This document shows, one piece after another, positions 17,157 through 26,177 of a DNA stretch of 64,000 nt. The DNA comes from Rhodobiaceae bacterium (GTDB lineage Bacteria > Pseudomonadota > Alphaproteobacteria > Parvibaculales > Parvibaculaceae), in assembly GCA_021404525.1 (NCBI GenBank), contig JAAWWE010000011.1:1-64000 (forward strand), in the 5' to 3' direction. Numbering within the stretch: the first letter of the stretch is position 1; every line of letters begins with the position of its first letter. The translations under genes and the position numbers were made by a program. Below the pieces are notes generated by a model. It saw only the letters and a program-made list of their open reading frames with translations. It did no database searches and was not told the origin of the DNA.

Positions 17157-18062
17157 ATGGACAGGCACAATGCCACCACCAACGACCAAACAGTTCCAGG
17201 TGCAGAGCCGCCCATCAAAGCTCTTCATGTCCTGAGTTCTGGTTGGGCCGAACAGCACAAAGAACATCGCTATGGCACTTGGATGCCCAGAACCATGTGG
17301 GCATTGCTCTCCCGCAGCTGGGTAAAACTACCAATCAACTATTTCTTGATAGAACACCGGGACGGATTGGTCTTATTTGATACCGGGCTTGATCCAAGGC
17401 TCACCACCGACCCGACCTACATCGACAGTCCAATTGGGCGCTTCCTTCTTCGGCGCATATTTCGCTTTCATCTGCTGGCTGAGAGCCGGCTCGACAATGT
17501 GGTGACTGAAGCGGGCTTCAGGCCGTTTGAAATCAAAAAGGCCGTCATTTCTCATCTTCATTTTGACCATGTGGGAGGTATTGAGCAAATTCCACAAGCC
17601 AACCTAATCGTCAGCCAAACCGAATGGGATCAGCTATCAGAGCCACACCCGGAACATGATTGGATTTTGAAAGAGCATATCCAAATACCGGGGGCGCGCT
17701 GGACTCCCATAAAGTTTGAACCAGTCGACAACCCGCTATTTCAGGAATTTGACGGTGCATATGATGTCGCGGGTGATGGATCTATGGTGCTGCTACCCAC
17801 GCCAGGACACACACCAGGATCGCTTTCAATGCTCATTCGCCGTGACGGTTGGGACCCTGTACTGCTAGTGGGCGACTTAACCTACGAAGCAGAGCTATTG
17901 GCAAACGACATAACGCCGGGAACTGGCGACACCGTCACACTTCGCAAGACCTACGCAAAGGTCAGAGGCCTGCAAGAAGAGCTACCAGGTTTGGCGATAG
18001 TACCAGCGCACGACTTCGCGGCATCGGAAAGCATCAGCCGGGCGATCAGAGGCCAGACCTAG
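17157..18062 (+). CDS. MBL-fold hydrolase of the AHL-lactonase-like group
   Basis: A 301-residue enzyme with HLHFDH (His133, His135, Asp137, His138), a TPGHTPGSLS segment, the bridging Asp in LVGDLTYEAEL and a late VPAHDF histidine. The length and the LFDTGLDPRL segment are like N-acyl-homoserine-lactone hydrolases (AttM/AiiA branch), but quorum quenching is not proven. The start at 17157 is set by GGAGGTGATG directly upstream. Its TAG overlaps the convergent stop of the glycoside hydrolase. Confidence 0.86.
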   Translation: MDRHNATTNDQTVPGAEPPIKALHVLSSGWAEQHKEHRYGTWMPRTMWALLSRSWVKLPINYFLIEHRDGLVLFDTGLDPRLTTDPTYIDSPIGRFLLRRIFRFHLLAESRLDNVVTEAGFRPFEIKKAVISHLHFDHVGGIEQIPQANLIVSQTEWDQLSEPHPEHDWILKEHIQIPGARWTPIKFEPVDNPLFQEFDGAYDVAGDGSMVLLPTPGHTPGSLSMLIRRDGWDPVLLVGDLTYEAELLANDITPGTGDTVTLRKTYAKVRGLQEELPGLAIVPAHDFAASESISRAIRGQT

Positions 18063-19126
18063 CTATGCCCCTTTTCAGAGGTCAGACGCATAATCACCTC
18101 TGTTTCTTCGCTGTCATAGGGGCGTCCATCGGGCAACAGCACGTCATGAAACCAAACTGACGGCTCGCCGCCGCCCGCCTTGTCCGTCCATGCGAATTTA
18201 GTTTGAGTCTTGCCATCGACCAGCCCCCAGTTGAAGCACCCGATCTTCTCTCGTTTGAACACAGGCAGGTGCGTCTGAAACAGGGATCCGCCGCGTCGAT
18301 TTAAGTATTCGGTACATAGAATCGGACGGCCATTGCTTTGCAATTTCGCAATAAGCCGCTCCAAGGCATCTACCGGGCCGTAATGGTGAAAGCTGACAAT
18401 GTCGGACAATTCGATAAGCTGCGGATTCAAATCATCGTTTTTCATGAAGATGCCCGCCGTAAGCGGCTGCGTCGGACCAACTTCCCTGGCCCAGCCAAAT
18501 GCAGCTTTTGCAAGCTCTACGCCGGCAGCAGCCTGGGCTGTCCGGTCGCGCTCTATTCTGCGCACGGCATCATCTCGCTCTTCGTCGGACAGGCTGAGCG
18601 ACGGCATCAGGCCATTGGTCACTTCATTGTAGATATCCCAACCAAGCACCCTCACGTCCTGCCCAAAATACCCGACGAGGTCGATGACATAGGCTCTAAG
18701 CTGCGCCCAATGGGATCGGTTCAAAAGTTTGGTTCGGCCTGGACATCTGGCCCAGCCTGAATTGTGCACGCCGGGTCTGGGTGCAGGCTGAACACCCGCG
18801 ACGGGCTCGTGCCAACAGTCATCAAACAGGACGAAAAGCGTTCTGATTTTGTGGTGCTCAGCAATTTCCAGATATCGAGTAACGCGATCCAAAAACCCTT
18901 CACGGTCATCAATCCATGGCTGATCATGGAGATAGACCCGCATCGCATTAAAGCCGACCCGAGATGCCCATCCAAGCTCCCGATCTATGGTCTCGGGATC
19001 AAACGTGTCTGCGGACCACATTTCAATCTGGTTGATCGCATTGGAGGGGATGAAGTTGCATCCTCTGAACCAGGGTTGCTGGTCGTACCAGAGCCAGGAC
19101 TTGTCCCGATCCCATCGCTCAGACAT
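18059..19126 (-). CDS. Glycoside hydrolase, TIM-barrel (GH5/cellulase-like)
   Basis: A 355-residue cytosolic TIM-barrel glycosidase. The acid/base is Glu168 in GWDIYNEVTN, an Asn-Glu pair typical of clan GH-A, and the nucleophile is Glu273 in LCTEYLNR. RGCNFIPS and FNAMRVYLHDQPW are early barrel strands. There is no signal peptide, so it probably works on internalised or intracellular oligosaccharides. The start at 19126 is chosen because the longer frame would run through tRNA-Ser. No sugar transporter is adjacent, and the specificity is unknown. Confidence 0.83.
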   Translation of the reverse strand: MSERWDRDKSWLWYDQQPWFRGCNFIPSNAINQIEMWSADTFDPETIDRELGWASRVGFNAMRVYLHDQPWIDDREGFLDRVTRYLEIAEHHKIRTLFVLFDDCWHEPVAGVQPAPRPGVHNSGWARCPGRTKLLNRSHWAQLRAYVIDLVGYFGQDVRVLGWDIYNEVTNGLMPSLSLSDEERDDAVRRIERDRTAQAAAGVELAKAAFGWAREVGPTQPLTAGIFMKNDDLNPQLIELSDIVSFHHYGPVDALERLIAKLQSNGRPILCTEYLNRRGGSLFQTHLPVFKREKIGCFNWGLVDGKTQTKFAWTDKAGGGEPSVWFHDVLLPDGRPYDSEETEVIMRLTSEKGHS

Positions 19127-19172
19127 ATGGAAAATCCCCACTATGAATAATAAAGCTTCAAAATCGAGGGAA

Positions 19173-19263
19173 TGGCGGAGAGGAAGGGATTCGAACCCTC
19201 GATACGCGATTAACGTATACTCCCTTAGCAGGGGAGCGCCTTCAGCCACTCGGCCACCTCTCC
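19173..19263 (-). tRNA. tRNA-Ser (anticodon GCU)
   Basis: The reverse complement folds as a class II tRNA. The 7-bp acceptor stem pairs 19263-19257 with 19183-19177. The D arm contains GGCCGAGUGG, the anticodon loop reads CU-GCU-AA, and the extra arm is long. The T arm carries GGTTCGAATCC, and a G discriminator and an encoded CCA end (19175-19173) are present. The long variable arm and the anticodon identify serine AGC/AGU decoding. Confidence 0.97.
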
Positions 19264-19420
19264 ACCGCCGTGTATGCCGCACAACCCCTTACGTTTCAAG
19301 AGCATATTTCGAGGGTTTCAGTGCCCAATTCAGACCGCCTCAGCCCCTCCTACACAATGAAGTTACGCCGACGCGGGAATCGGGCCAAACTGCACCCACC
19401 AAAAAAACGGGGGAAAATCT

Positions 19421-19792
19421 ATGTTGGCACGTATTCTGGCCGCCCTGCCCGGGCTTGCGATGGGCATCAATGCATTCATGTGGATCACAAATCCAGCGGC
19501 CGCCGCTGAGAGTCTCGGTATGCCCTTGCTCGAAGGTCTTGCCCTAAGCACTCAGGCGGGGGACTTCACCGCCTTCTTCTTTGCCTGCTCAGCTATGGCC
19601 TTCCTCGCCGCCTGGAAGCAGAACGCCACTTGGGCCTATGGCGCTGCCCTCATCCTAGGGGGCGCGGCTGTGTTCCGGACGCTCGCGTGGGCGGTTCATG
19701 GCGCCGAATTCGCGACTGTCTTCATTGTGGTCGAAGCGGTTTTGACACTGATGCTCGTTGCCTCTGCACAAATGATGAAAAGCAACGCTTAA
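19421..19792 (+). CDS. Small four-helix membrane protein (DUF4345-like)
   Basis: A 123-residue protein with four predicted hydrophobic helices and short loops. The plan AxxxGxNAFMWITNPAAAAESLGMPL, then GxxxRTLAWAVHG resembles DUF4345-type small membrane proteins; I am not certain of the family. AAAACGGGGGAAA-like purines precede the ATG. It is followed directly by a strong bidirectional terminator and stands alone on the plus strand. Confidence 0.7.
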   Translation: MLARILAALPGLAMGINAFMWITNPAAAAESLGMPLLEGLALSTQAGDFTAFFFACSAMAFLAAWKQNATWAYGAALILGGAAVFRTLAWAVHGAEFATVFIVVEAVLTLMLVASAQMMKSNA

Positions 19793-19810
19793 GAATCGAA
19801 CGATAGACAC

Positions 19811-19855
19811 AAAAGAACCCGGCCCTGCATATTCGCAAGGCCGGGTTTGTTTTGA
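19811..19855. terminator. Bidirectional rho-independent terminator
   Basis: A 9-bp perfect stem (19816-19824 with 19839-19847) encloses a 14-base loop. It has a T-rich tail on the plus side and an A-rich flank (T-rich on the minus strand) on the other. It lies between the convergent four-helix protein gene and the aldehyde dehydrogenase gene and can stop both. Confidence 0.85.
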
Positions 19856-19867
19856 ACTCAGCTCTCT

Positions 19868-21271
19868 TTAGCGGGCGATATTGATGATCTTGAGCTGCGT
19901 GAACTCTTCCAGACCTTCTTCGCCCAGTTCGCTACCGAGGCCCGACATTCCCGCACCGCCGAACGGAATGGCAGGATCAAGCTCTGCATGCTTGTTTACC
20001 CACACAGTGCCAGACTCCATCTTGTCGGCCAGCGCATAGGCCTTGTCAGCATCTGACGACCAGATAGACCCGCCAAGACCGTATTCAGAGGCATTGGCCC
20101 GGTCGATCGCATCATCAACATCTGCATATTTGATCACTGGCAAGACCGGACCGAACTGCTCTTCGTCCACAATCCGTGACCCTTCAGCGACATCACGCAC
20201 AATGGTGGGACGGATGAAATAGCCGGGCTTGTCTGGCACCTCACCACCGGCGATGATTTTGCCATCTTCATCAGCGGCCTTGATGAGCTCTTGCACTTTT
20301 TCAAACTGCATTTTGTTCTGGAGCGGCCCAAGCTGGGTGCCCTGCTCCAGCCCATCTCCGATGATCGCATTATCGGCAATGGTCGCCAGCTCATCGCACA
20401 TCTCATCATAGATCGATTCATGAACGTAGAGCCGCTTCATGGCGATGCAGACCTGCCCACTGTTCTGGAAAGCGCTGTCAAAGAGCTTTGGTGCCGCTTC
20501 TTTCGGATCAACATCGTCTAGAACAATCCCGGCATCATTCCCGCCCAGTTCGAGTGTAATCCGCTTCAGCAGGCCGGCAGCACCCGCCATCACTTTGGCA
20601 CCCGTCGCCGTTGACCCGGTAAAAGAGATTTTCCGCACATCCGGGTGGGCCGTCAGTGGCGCGCCAAGATCATTGGCATCAGAAATGATGTTCACGACTC
20701 CGGCTGGAAGAATGTCTTTGATCAGTTCGCCTAGTTTCAAACTTGTCAGTGGTGTTGTTGGCGCGGGTTTCAGCACAACGGTGTTTCCTGCAAGCAATGC
20801 AGGCGGCAATTTAAACGCCATAAGGATCATCGGGAAATTCCAAGGTACGATGGCCCCAATAACGCCCAATGGCTTTCTGTGAGCTTCTACGCGGCGTCCT
20901 TCGCTATCATCAAGCACCTTCACCGGCAAATCGAGTGACGTGAAGTACCGGAAAAAGGCGGCCGTTCCAAAAACTTCGCCTGTCGCATCTGCAAGTGGCT
21001 TGCCCTGCTCCTGGGTCAGCAGGCGGGCAAGATCTTCGCCATTCGCCTCAATGGCATCTGCAATTGCATTAATTACCTTCTTGCGCTCGTCAATGCTTGT
21101 CGCTGACCACGCTGGAAACGCTGCCTTTGCTGCAGCAACCGCACTCTCAAGCTGGGCTTCAGAAGCACGGGCGCAGGTAGCAACCGTCTCTTCAGTCGCC
21201 GGATTGACCACATCCATTTCCATGTCGCCATCCACCAGGTCGCCATTGATCAAAAGTTTAAATTCACTCAT
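19868..21271 (-). CDS. NAD(P)-dependent aldehyde dehydrogenase
   Basis: A 467-residue ALDH-superfamily enzyme of standard length. Cofactor binding is marked by IVPWNFPMIL and VLKPAPTTPL; FTGSTATG is the Rossmann turn. Catalytic Glu241 lies in LELGGND and Cys275 in SGQVCIAMKR. The FGGAGMSGLG end is the family's C-terminal signature. It oxidises an aldehyde to an acid. The divergent monooxygenase suggests a role in ketone or alcohol breakdown, though the substrate is not fixed by sequence. GGGAGAGG precedes the ATG. Confidence 0.93.
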   Translation of the reverse strand: MSEFKLLINGDLVDGDMEMDVVNPATEETVATCARASEAQLESAVAAAKAAFPAWSATSIDERKKVINAIADAIEANGEDLARLLTQEQGKPLADATGEVFGTAAFFRYFTSLDLPVKVLDDSEGRRVEAHRKPLGVIGAIVPWNFPMILMAFKLPPALLAGNTVVLKPAPTTPLTSLKLGELIKDILPAGVVNIISDANDLGAPLTAHPDVRKISFTGSTATGAKVMAGAAGLLKRITLELGGNDAGIVLDDVDPKEAAPKLFDSAFQNSGQVCIAMKRLYVHESIYDEMCDELATIADNAIIGDGLEQGTQLGPLQNKMQFEKVQELIKAADEDGKIIAGGEVPDKPGYFIRPTIVRDVAEGSRIVDEEQFGPVLPVIKYADVDDAIDRANASEYGLGGSIWSSDADKAYALADKMESGTVWVNKHAELDPAIPFGGAGMSGLGSELGEEGLEEFTQLKIINIAR

Positions 21272-21509
21272 TTCGCCTCTCCCTGTGCCGGACTCATTTC
21301 GTCTGCATCCAACACAGACATGTCCTTTGCCCGGGAGCTTTCCACCTCAGCCGGTCTATTTCAATGACATTCGTTCCTTAGACCCCACGTTGACGTAGCG
21401 TGTTCAAGGATGAACACCAAAACAGCTAAGACCCACAGAACAGAATGGCTGGTCTCAGGGCAGAAGATAGATACACTTCCCCAAAATACATTTCGTTTGG
21501 GAGGACAAG

Positions 21510-22985
21510 ATGGCGACAAAGGTACGCGTGGCGGTAGTGGGAGCAGGTCTGGGCGGTGTTGCCGCTGCTGTGAAGCTAAAAGAAGCAGGTATTGACGACT
21601 TCCTTGTCTTCGACAGGAATAAGAAAGTCGGTGGCGTTTGGCACGAAAACAAATACCCCGGCTGCTGTTGCGACACACCTGTCGCACTCTATGAGTTTTC
21701 CTTTGCGCCCAACCCAGGTTGGACGCACCTCTTCCCCAGAGCCGCTGAAGTTCAGGCTTATGCCGAAAACATAGTCGAGAACCATCAGCTCAGCAGCCAT
21801 ATGAAGCTCGGCGATGGCATGGCAAGTGCTGTCTGGAACGAAGCGAGCAACACCTGGACCCTCAAGACAGAAAACGGCGCCGAGTATGAAGCCGATGCCG
21901 TGATTGCTGGCATGGGTCAATTGAACCGTCCGTCTTATCCAGACATTGAGGGACGCGACGCCTTCGCGGGCCCCTCAATGCACTCCGCCCGATGGGACTC
22001 CAACGTGTCCCTCAAAGGCAAACGGGTCGGCGTCATCGGATCTGCCGCAAGTGCCGTGCAGCTCATTCCGGAAGTCGCAAAAGAAGCCGCGCATATGACG
22101 GTCTTTCAACGCACGCCCAATTGGGTGATCCCGCGCAATGATCGGGAAATCACCGACGAAGAAAAAGCGCTCATGATGACCGACATCGAGCTCGCGATGG
22201 ACCTGGGCAAACGGAACCGTGACCTGCTTTATGACAATGCTGATCACTTCTTCTGGAAAGCCTTTGAGTGGACACCAGAAGGCCGCGCGTCCTTTACACG
22301 ACAGGCGATCAACCAGCTGGAAGCACAAATCCCCGATCCAGAACTGAGGAAAAAGCTCCTGCCGGACTATCCGATCGGCTGCAAACGCATTTTGATCTGC
22401 GATGACTTCTACCCAACGTTGATGATGGATCATGTGGAGCTGGAGACAAACGGCATCTCCAGCATCAACCCGAATGGTGTTGAAACTACAGACGACGTTC
22501 AGCACGATTTTGACGTTCTGATCTATGCGACGGGGTTTGAGACCACCGGGTGGCGCTGGTCTATGGAAGTCACCGGTCAGAACGGCCAAAACCTCAATGA
22601 ACTCTGGGAAGAGAGCCCTGAGGCCTATTTAGGCGTCACCGCAACTGGCTTCCCCAACCTCTTTGTTTTGTATGGCCCCAACACCAACCTCGGTCACAAC
22701 ACCATTACCTTCATGTTGGAGCACCAGGTTGCCTACACCATCAAGGCACTCAAAGCACTTGAGGAGGCCGGCGCTAAGGCCCTGATGCCGAGTAGAGCCG
22801 CACAGGACCGTTTCAACGACGAAATCCAGAAAGACCTCGCAGGGACTGTCTGGGCAGACCCGCACTGCGCCTCCTGGTACAAGAACGCCGACGGACGCAT
22901 CACGCAGAACTGGTCGAGCCACACCCGTGCTTATGCGGCGGCAACGGCAAATGTCGATATGGCAGATTACGAACTAATCGGCTGA
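21510..22985 (+). CDS. FAD-dependent Baeyer-Villiger-type monooxygenase
   Basis: A 491-residue class B flavoprotein monooxygenase. The first Rossmann motif is GAGLGG (residues 11-16). The Baeyer-Villiger fingerprint FxGxxxHxxxW(D) is present as FAGPSMHSARWD from about residue 152. A second Rossmann motif (GVIGSAASAVQLIPEV) binds NADPH, and a late YATGFETTGWRW segment is family-typical. It should insert oxygen into a ketone or oxygenate a heteroatom. GGGAGG sits just before the ATG. The divergent aldehyde dehydrogenase and nearby TesB suggest catabolism of cyclic or long-chain ketones (inference). Confidence 0.9.
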   Translation: MATKVRVAVVGAGLGGVAAAVKLKEAGIDDFLVFDRNKKVGGVWHENKYPGCCCDTPVALYEFSFAPNPGWTHLFPRAAEVQAYAENIVENHQLSSHMKLGDGMASAVWNEASNTWTLKTENGAEYEADAVIAGMGQLNRPSYPDIEGRDAFAGPSMHSARWDSNVSLKGKRVGVIGSAASAVQLIPEVAKEAAHMTVFQRTPNWVIPRNDREITDEEKALMMTDIELAMDLGKRNRDLLYDNADHFFWKAFEWTPEGRASFTRQAINQLEAQIPDPELRKKLLPDYPIGCKRILICDDFYPTLMMDHVELETNGISSINPNGVETTDDVQHDFDVLIYATGFETTGWRWSMEVTGQNGQNLNELWEESPEAYLGVTATGFPNLFVLYGPNTNLGHNTITFMLEHQVAYTIKALKALEEAGAKALMPSRAAQDRFNDEIQKDLAGTVWADPHCASWYKNADGRITQNWSSHTRAYAAATANVDMADYELIG

Positions 22986-22997
22986 GGACGGTCGGGC

Positions 22998-23858
22998 TTA
23001 TCCGCGATAGCGGATGAGTCCCTCCTGCGCGACAGAGGCAACAAGCAACCCTTCGCGGGTATAGATACTCCCGCGATTAAATCCACGCGCGCCTACAGCG
23101 TTGGGACTGTCCTGATCGTAGAGCAGCCAGTCATTCGTTTTAAACGGATGATGGAACCACATAGCGTGATCCAGACTTGCGGATTGAAGTTTGCCTGACA
23201 TCCACGTGACACCATGCGGACGAATACAGGTGTCGAGCAGGGTCATATCGGATGCATAGGCCAGCACGCATTGCTGCATCGCAATGTCTTCTGGCATCGG
23301 GCTTGTAGCGCGAAACCAGACTTTGAATTCCGGGTCAGCAGGCTCCGGGTCGAGATATTGCTGCGGATCAACCGCCCGCATCTCAATCGGTCGTGGGCGC
23401 GTGAAATGCGTACGCACTGCTTCGGGCAGCCGGTCCATGATCGCTTCTCGACGTTCGCGCTCTGTGGGGAGGTCTTCAGGGGCCGGTACATCAGGCATGT
23501 TAAGCTGATGCTCAAACCCTTCTTCTTCCACTTGAAAGGATGCCGCCAGGTTGAAGATCTGCTTGCCATGCTGAATGGCAACAACTCGACGGGTTGTAAA
23601 ACTACGACCATCCCGTGCCCGGTCTACTTCATAGAGGATCGGCACCTTTGGATCACCAGGACGAATAAAATAGGCATGAAGGGAATGACAGACACGCCCC
23701 TCATCAACCGTACGATAGGCTGCCATAAGAGCCTGGCCGATCACCTGTCCGCCAAACACCCGCTGCCAACTCGTTTCAGGGCTGTGCCCCCGATATAGAT
23801 TGAGCTCAATCTGTTCGAGGTTCAAAAGCGAGATGAGATCTTCAACAGCGTCGGTCAT
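22998..23858 (-). CDS. tesB: Acyl-CoA thioesterase II
   Basis: A 286-residue double hot-dog thioesterase. The catalytic Asp lies in LAYASDMTLLD, the Ser/Thr position in SLDHAMWFHHPF (Ser where E. coli has Thr), and the Gln in ASVAQEGLIR. RVFGGQVIGQAL and ARDGRSFTTRRV are further family signatures. It hydrolyses medium and long acyl-CoAs to free acid and CoA. It converges on the monooxygenase with a 12-base gap. Confidence 0.94.
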   Translation of the reverse strand: MTDAVEDLISLLNLEQIELNLYRGHSPETSWQRVFGGQVIGQALMAAYRTVDEGRVCHSLHAYFIRPGDPKVPILYEVDRARDGRSFTTRRVVAIQHGKQIFNLAASFQVEEEGFEHQLNMPDVPAPEDLPTERERREAIMDRLPEAVRTHFTRPRPIEMRAVDPQQYLDPEPADPEFKVWFRATSPMPEDIAMQQCVLAYASDMTLLDTCIRPHGVTWMSGKLQSASLDHAMWFHHPFKTNDWLLYDQDSPNAVGARGFNRGSIYTREGLLVASVAQEGLIRYRG

Positions 23859-23963
23859 ACGGGGGGATCATCCTTTTTGTCTTGGTTTGCGCTGCAACAT
23901 AAGCGCTTCCATAAGACCTGTCACGTCAGCTTTCTCGTCAAAAACGCCTGGTGTAAGCACGAC

Positions 23964-23997
23964 AAAACCCGCGAGCGAACAAACGTTCGCGCGGGCT
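23964..23997 (-). terminator. Terminator of the Sel1-repeat gene
   Basis: On the minus strand an 11-bp stem (23995-23991 and 23990-23985 with 23980-23975 and 23972-23968) carries a two-base bulge and a four-base loop, followed by TTTTG. It lies 40 bases beyond the stop of the Sel1-like gene. Confidence 0.7.
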
Positions 23998-24036
23998 TTA
24001 CCCAATAAATTCAATGGCTTATAGACGCTACCGGAC

Positions 24037-24306
24037 TTATCGGCTTGAAAGCCACTCGCGCGCCAGACGTTGAGCTTCAGCGATCTGAGAAGAATTCATC
24101 TCCAGCGCCACATCTGAACGGCTATCGCGTGCAGCATGGCTGCCCCGCATCGCGGCCAGATTGAACCATTTATGTGCATTGACGAAATCGACGTCGACAC
24201 CTTTGCCGGTCGCATAAATGAGACCAAGGCTGTAGAGCGCCTCAGGGGCACCCGCTTCTGCTGCTAGTTCGCATTTTTCCAGCTGATCGATATCCCGACG
24301 GGCCAT
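24037..24306 (-). CDS. Small Sel1-like repeat protein
   Basis: An 89-residue protein with two or so Sel1-type helical repeats (APEALYSLGLIYATGKGVDVDFVNAHKWFNLAAMRG, split across repeats). Sel1 repeats mediate protein-protein contact. There is no signal peptide, unlike many envelope Sel1 proteins. The start at 24306 has GGAGG ten bases upstream; the frame could extend to 24342. It is a single gene with its own terminator; partner unknown. Confidence 0.78.
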   Translation of the reverse strand: MARRDIDQLEKCELAAEAGAPEALYSLGLIYATGKGVDVDFVNAHKWFNLAAMRGSHAARDSRSDVALEMNSSQIAEAQRLAREWLSSR

Positions 24307-24436
24307 CTCGCTGTCCTCCAGTGTGGCGCACGTAAACTCCAACTCACCGTGTGCGCATCCTCCAACCGCAAGGCTCTTCCTTGCCTAGATGTAGGAAATC
24401 ATCTGGCCACTGAAAATTTGGTTAACGTCAGGGACG

Positions 24437-24464
24437 AAAAAACGGCGGGTTTCTGCGCCCGCCG
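24437..24464 (-). terminator. Rho-independent terminator of the second GST gene
   Basis: On the minus strand a 7-bp GC-rich stem (24464-24458 with 24449-24443) has an eight-base loop and is followed by six T residues (24442-24437). It lies 34 bases past the stop codon of the glutathione transferase gene. Confidence 0.88.
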
Positions 24465-24497
24465 CTTTCAAAACTGCTTCAAATTGGATTTTTTTGG

Positions 24498-25139
24498 CTA
24501 CGAAGAGGCAACTTCAGGAACAGCCATCCCTTTAATCACGGCGGGCCGCTCTCCGATCGTCTTGATCCAGCGAGCGACATTCGCCCCCTCACCTATCACA
24601 TCCGGTTTTGCCGACTTAATCAGATCGAACCCAAGGATCACCCACGGATAAGTCGCCATGTCGGCGATCGAATAATCGCCAGCCATGAATTCCGTTTTGC
24701 CCAACTGAGTATCGAGCACTTTAATCAGACGGGCTGATTCAGAGATGAACCGGTCGATGGCGTAAGGCACCTGTTCAGGTGCCTGTGTTGTAAAGTGGCC
24801 GGCCTGTCCCATGATTGGGCCAATCCCGCCCATCTGCCAGAACAGCCATTCAAGGGTCTTTGCTCGCTCGGCACCTCCAGAAGCGAGAAATTTGCCGGTC
24901 TTTTCAGCAAGGTGAACCAGGATTGCGCCGGACTCAAAAACAGACACCGGGCCGCCAGAAACATCGTGATCAACAATGGCCGGAATTTTGTTGTTAGGCG
25001 CAATTGCCAAAAACTCCGGCTTGAATTGTTCTTCTTTCTGCAGGTTCACCGCATGTGTTGTGTATTCAAGCCCACATTCTTCAAGCATCACCGAAATCTT
25101 GCGCCCATTCGGTGTCGTCCACGTATAAAAATCAATCAA
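24498..25139 (-). CDS. Glutathione S-transferase (YfcG/Ure2p-like)
   Basis: A 213-residue GST beginning LIDFYTWTTPNGRKISVMLEE, where T-P-N-G is the active-site region of the YfcG/GstB-type nu-class group. The gamma-glutamyl site is VFESGAILVHLAE, and SIADMATYPWV starts the C-terminal bundle. YfcG-type enzymes act as disulfide-bond reductases with glutathione. The start is a TTG at 25139, preceded by GGAGG six bases upstream; the ATG at 25166 is poorly placed. Monocistronic by its terminator. Confidence 0.88.
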   Translation of the reverse strand: MIDFYTWTTPNGRKISVMLEECGLEYTTHAVNLQKEEQFKPEFLAIAPNNKIPAIVDHDVSGGPVSVFESGAILVHLAEKTGKFLASGGAERAKTLEWLFWQMGGIGPIMGQAGHFTTQAPEQVPYAIDRFISESARLIKVLDTQLGKTEFMAGDYSIADMATYPWVILGFDLIKSAKPDVIGEGANVARWIKTIGERPAVIKGMAVPEVASS

Positions 25140-25228
25140 ACCCAGCCTCCTATTGGCAATAAGCACAGCGCGCCATGCTGAAAATCAGCACAGCATATAG
25201 GGAGCCAGTGAGCGTATTGCGAGCAGAC

Positions 25229-25579
25229 TTAGTACTCGACGGTCACTTCAACGTGATGATGAAGGTGCGTGCGGCAAGTAAGCGGAAAAATCTTGTAGTC
25301 ACCTGCCTGGAGGTCAAACCCGACCGCGTCATCGGGAAACAGGAAGTCACCAACAACATTGTCGTTCATATCGCGGATCTGGAACCCATAAGTGCCCCCC
25401 ATCACGCGTACAATGGTTCCTTGATCGCGAACGTTAAGCGACCGCCCCCAATGTTTGACGGAGCCGAATGTCTGGTTTTCAATAATTGTACCTGTGCCGG
25501 TCACTCGGTCTGCAGACCAAGCCGATGTCGACGCCATGATCAAGAGCGCAAGCACCCCGGCAAATCCACTAAAACGCAT
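25229..25579 (-). CDS. Small secreted cupredoxin-like protein, function unknown
   Basis: A 116-residue protein with a signal peptide (residues 1-22, ending SAWSA). The mature part is beta-rich with a late CRTHLHHHVEV segment, which could bind copper or another metal, though no full cupredoxin motif is present. Starts at 25579 (MRFSG) and 25591 (MGIV) are both possible; the longer frame from 25654 adds a second hydrophobic stretch that I regard as non-coding. The gap to the GST gene is 89 bases. Confidence 0.6.
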   Translation of the reverse strand: MRFSGFAGVLALLIMASTSAWSADRVTGTGTIIENQTFGSVKHWGRSLNVRDQGTIVRVMGGTYGFQIRDMNDNVVGDFLFPDDAVGFDLQAGDYKIFPLTCRTHLHHHVEVTVEY

Positions 25580-25886
25580 TACTATCCCCATCAATTCGCA
25601 CAACCACCCTGCCAAACAGGCTATCACGCTCCAAACGCCATGAAAAACAGCCAAATCGGTGAATGGTTTATGGGAGTTGGGGAACAGAACCGGACATTTT
25701 CCGGGTTCTCAAACAAAAACGGCGGCACGCAGACTGCGGAAAGGCATATGACCGGCCAAAAAGCCTGAATCAAAATGCCTCTGGGCTCCTACCGCATCCC
25801 CCCGGAAGCGGCAGGTACCCTCAACGCAGTCAGCGTGCGCACCGTCAGATGCTAATTGGCGGACATAAGCCCGCCAATTCAGATTT
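25580..25886. other. Gap between the secreted protein and the histone-like gene
   Basis: This 307-base stretch has no supported gene. Frames in it are shadows without a ribosome site. Its only clear structure is the 9-bp hairpin at 25854-25879. The left part carries the promoter region of the secreted protein gene, where I could not pick a confident -35/-10. Confidence 0.5.
25854..25879. terminator. Hairpin just past the histone-like gene, possible terminator
   Basis: A perfect 9-bp stem (25854-25862 with 25871-25879) and an eight-base loop lie 8 bases beyond the histone-like stop. A T-run (25884-25888) follows only on the plus strand. On the minus strand no T-run follows, so its role as that gene's terminator is uncertain. 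Confidence 0.4.
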
Positions 25887-26177
25887 TTACCGTCTCTTGC
25901 GAGCAGGTGCTTTCCGCTTAGCGGCTTTGCGCTTAGGAGCTGCCTTCTTCTTGGCAGTTTTCTTCTTAGCGACTTTCTTTTTAGCCGTTTTCTTCTTAGC
26001 GGCCTTGCGTTTAGGAGCTGCCTTCTTCTTGGCAGTTTTCTTCTTAGCGACTTTTTTTTTAGCCGCTTTCTTCTTCGCGGCTTTCCGCTTAGGAGCTGCC
26101 TTCTTCTTGGCAGTTTTTTTCTTTGCGGCTTTGCGTTTCGGCGCAGCCTTTTTCTTCGCTTTAGGTCTCGTAGCCAT
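25887..26177 (-). CDS. Histone H1-like lysine/alanine repeat protein
   Basis: A 96-residue protein made almost wholly of Lys, Ala, Arg, Thr and Pro. Repeats of the type K-K-K-A-A-P-K-R-K-A-A and K-K-K-T-A-K-K-K-V-A recur about every 12-18 residues. No globular domain is visible. Such tails bind DNA non-specifically and resemble bacterial histone H1-like (HctB/Hc2) proteins, acting in nucleoid compaction. The DNA repeats are tandem and imperfect, so repeat number may vary between strains. The same motif appears in the TopA tail of this window. Confidence 0.85.
   Translation of the reverse strand: MATRPKAKKKAAPKRKAAKKKTAKKKAAPKRKAAKKKAAKKKVAKKKTAKKKAAPKRKAAKKKTAKKKVAKKKTAKKKAAPKRKAAKRKAPARKRR
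25890..26165. repeat. Imperfect tandem repeat coding for Lys/Ala motifs
   Basis: Units coding for A-K-K-K-T/A/V and A-A-P-K-R-K (seen on the plus strand as variants of gccttcttcttggcagtttt) recur across the gene, with a higher-order unit of about 90 bases around the A-A-P-K-R-K-A-A block. The unit is in frame, so changes in copy number preserve the reading frame. Confidence 0.8.
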
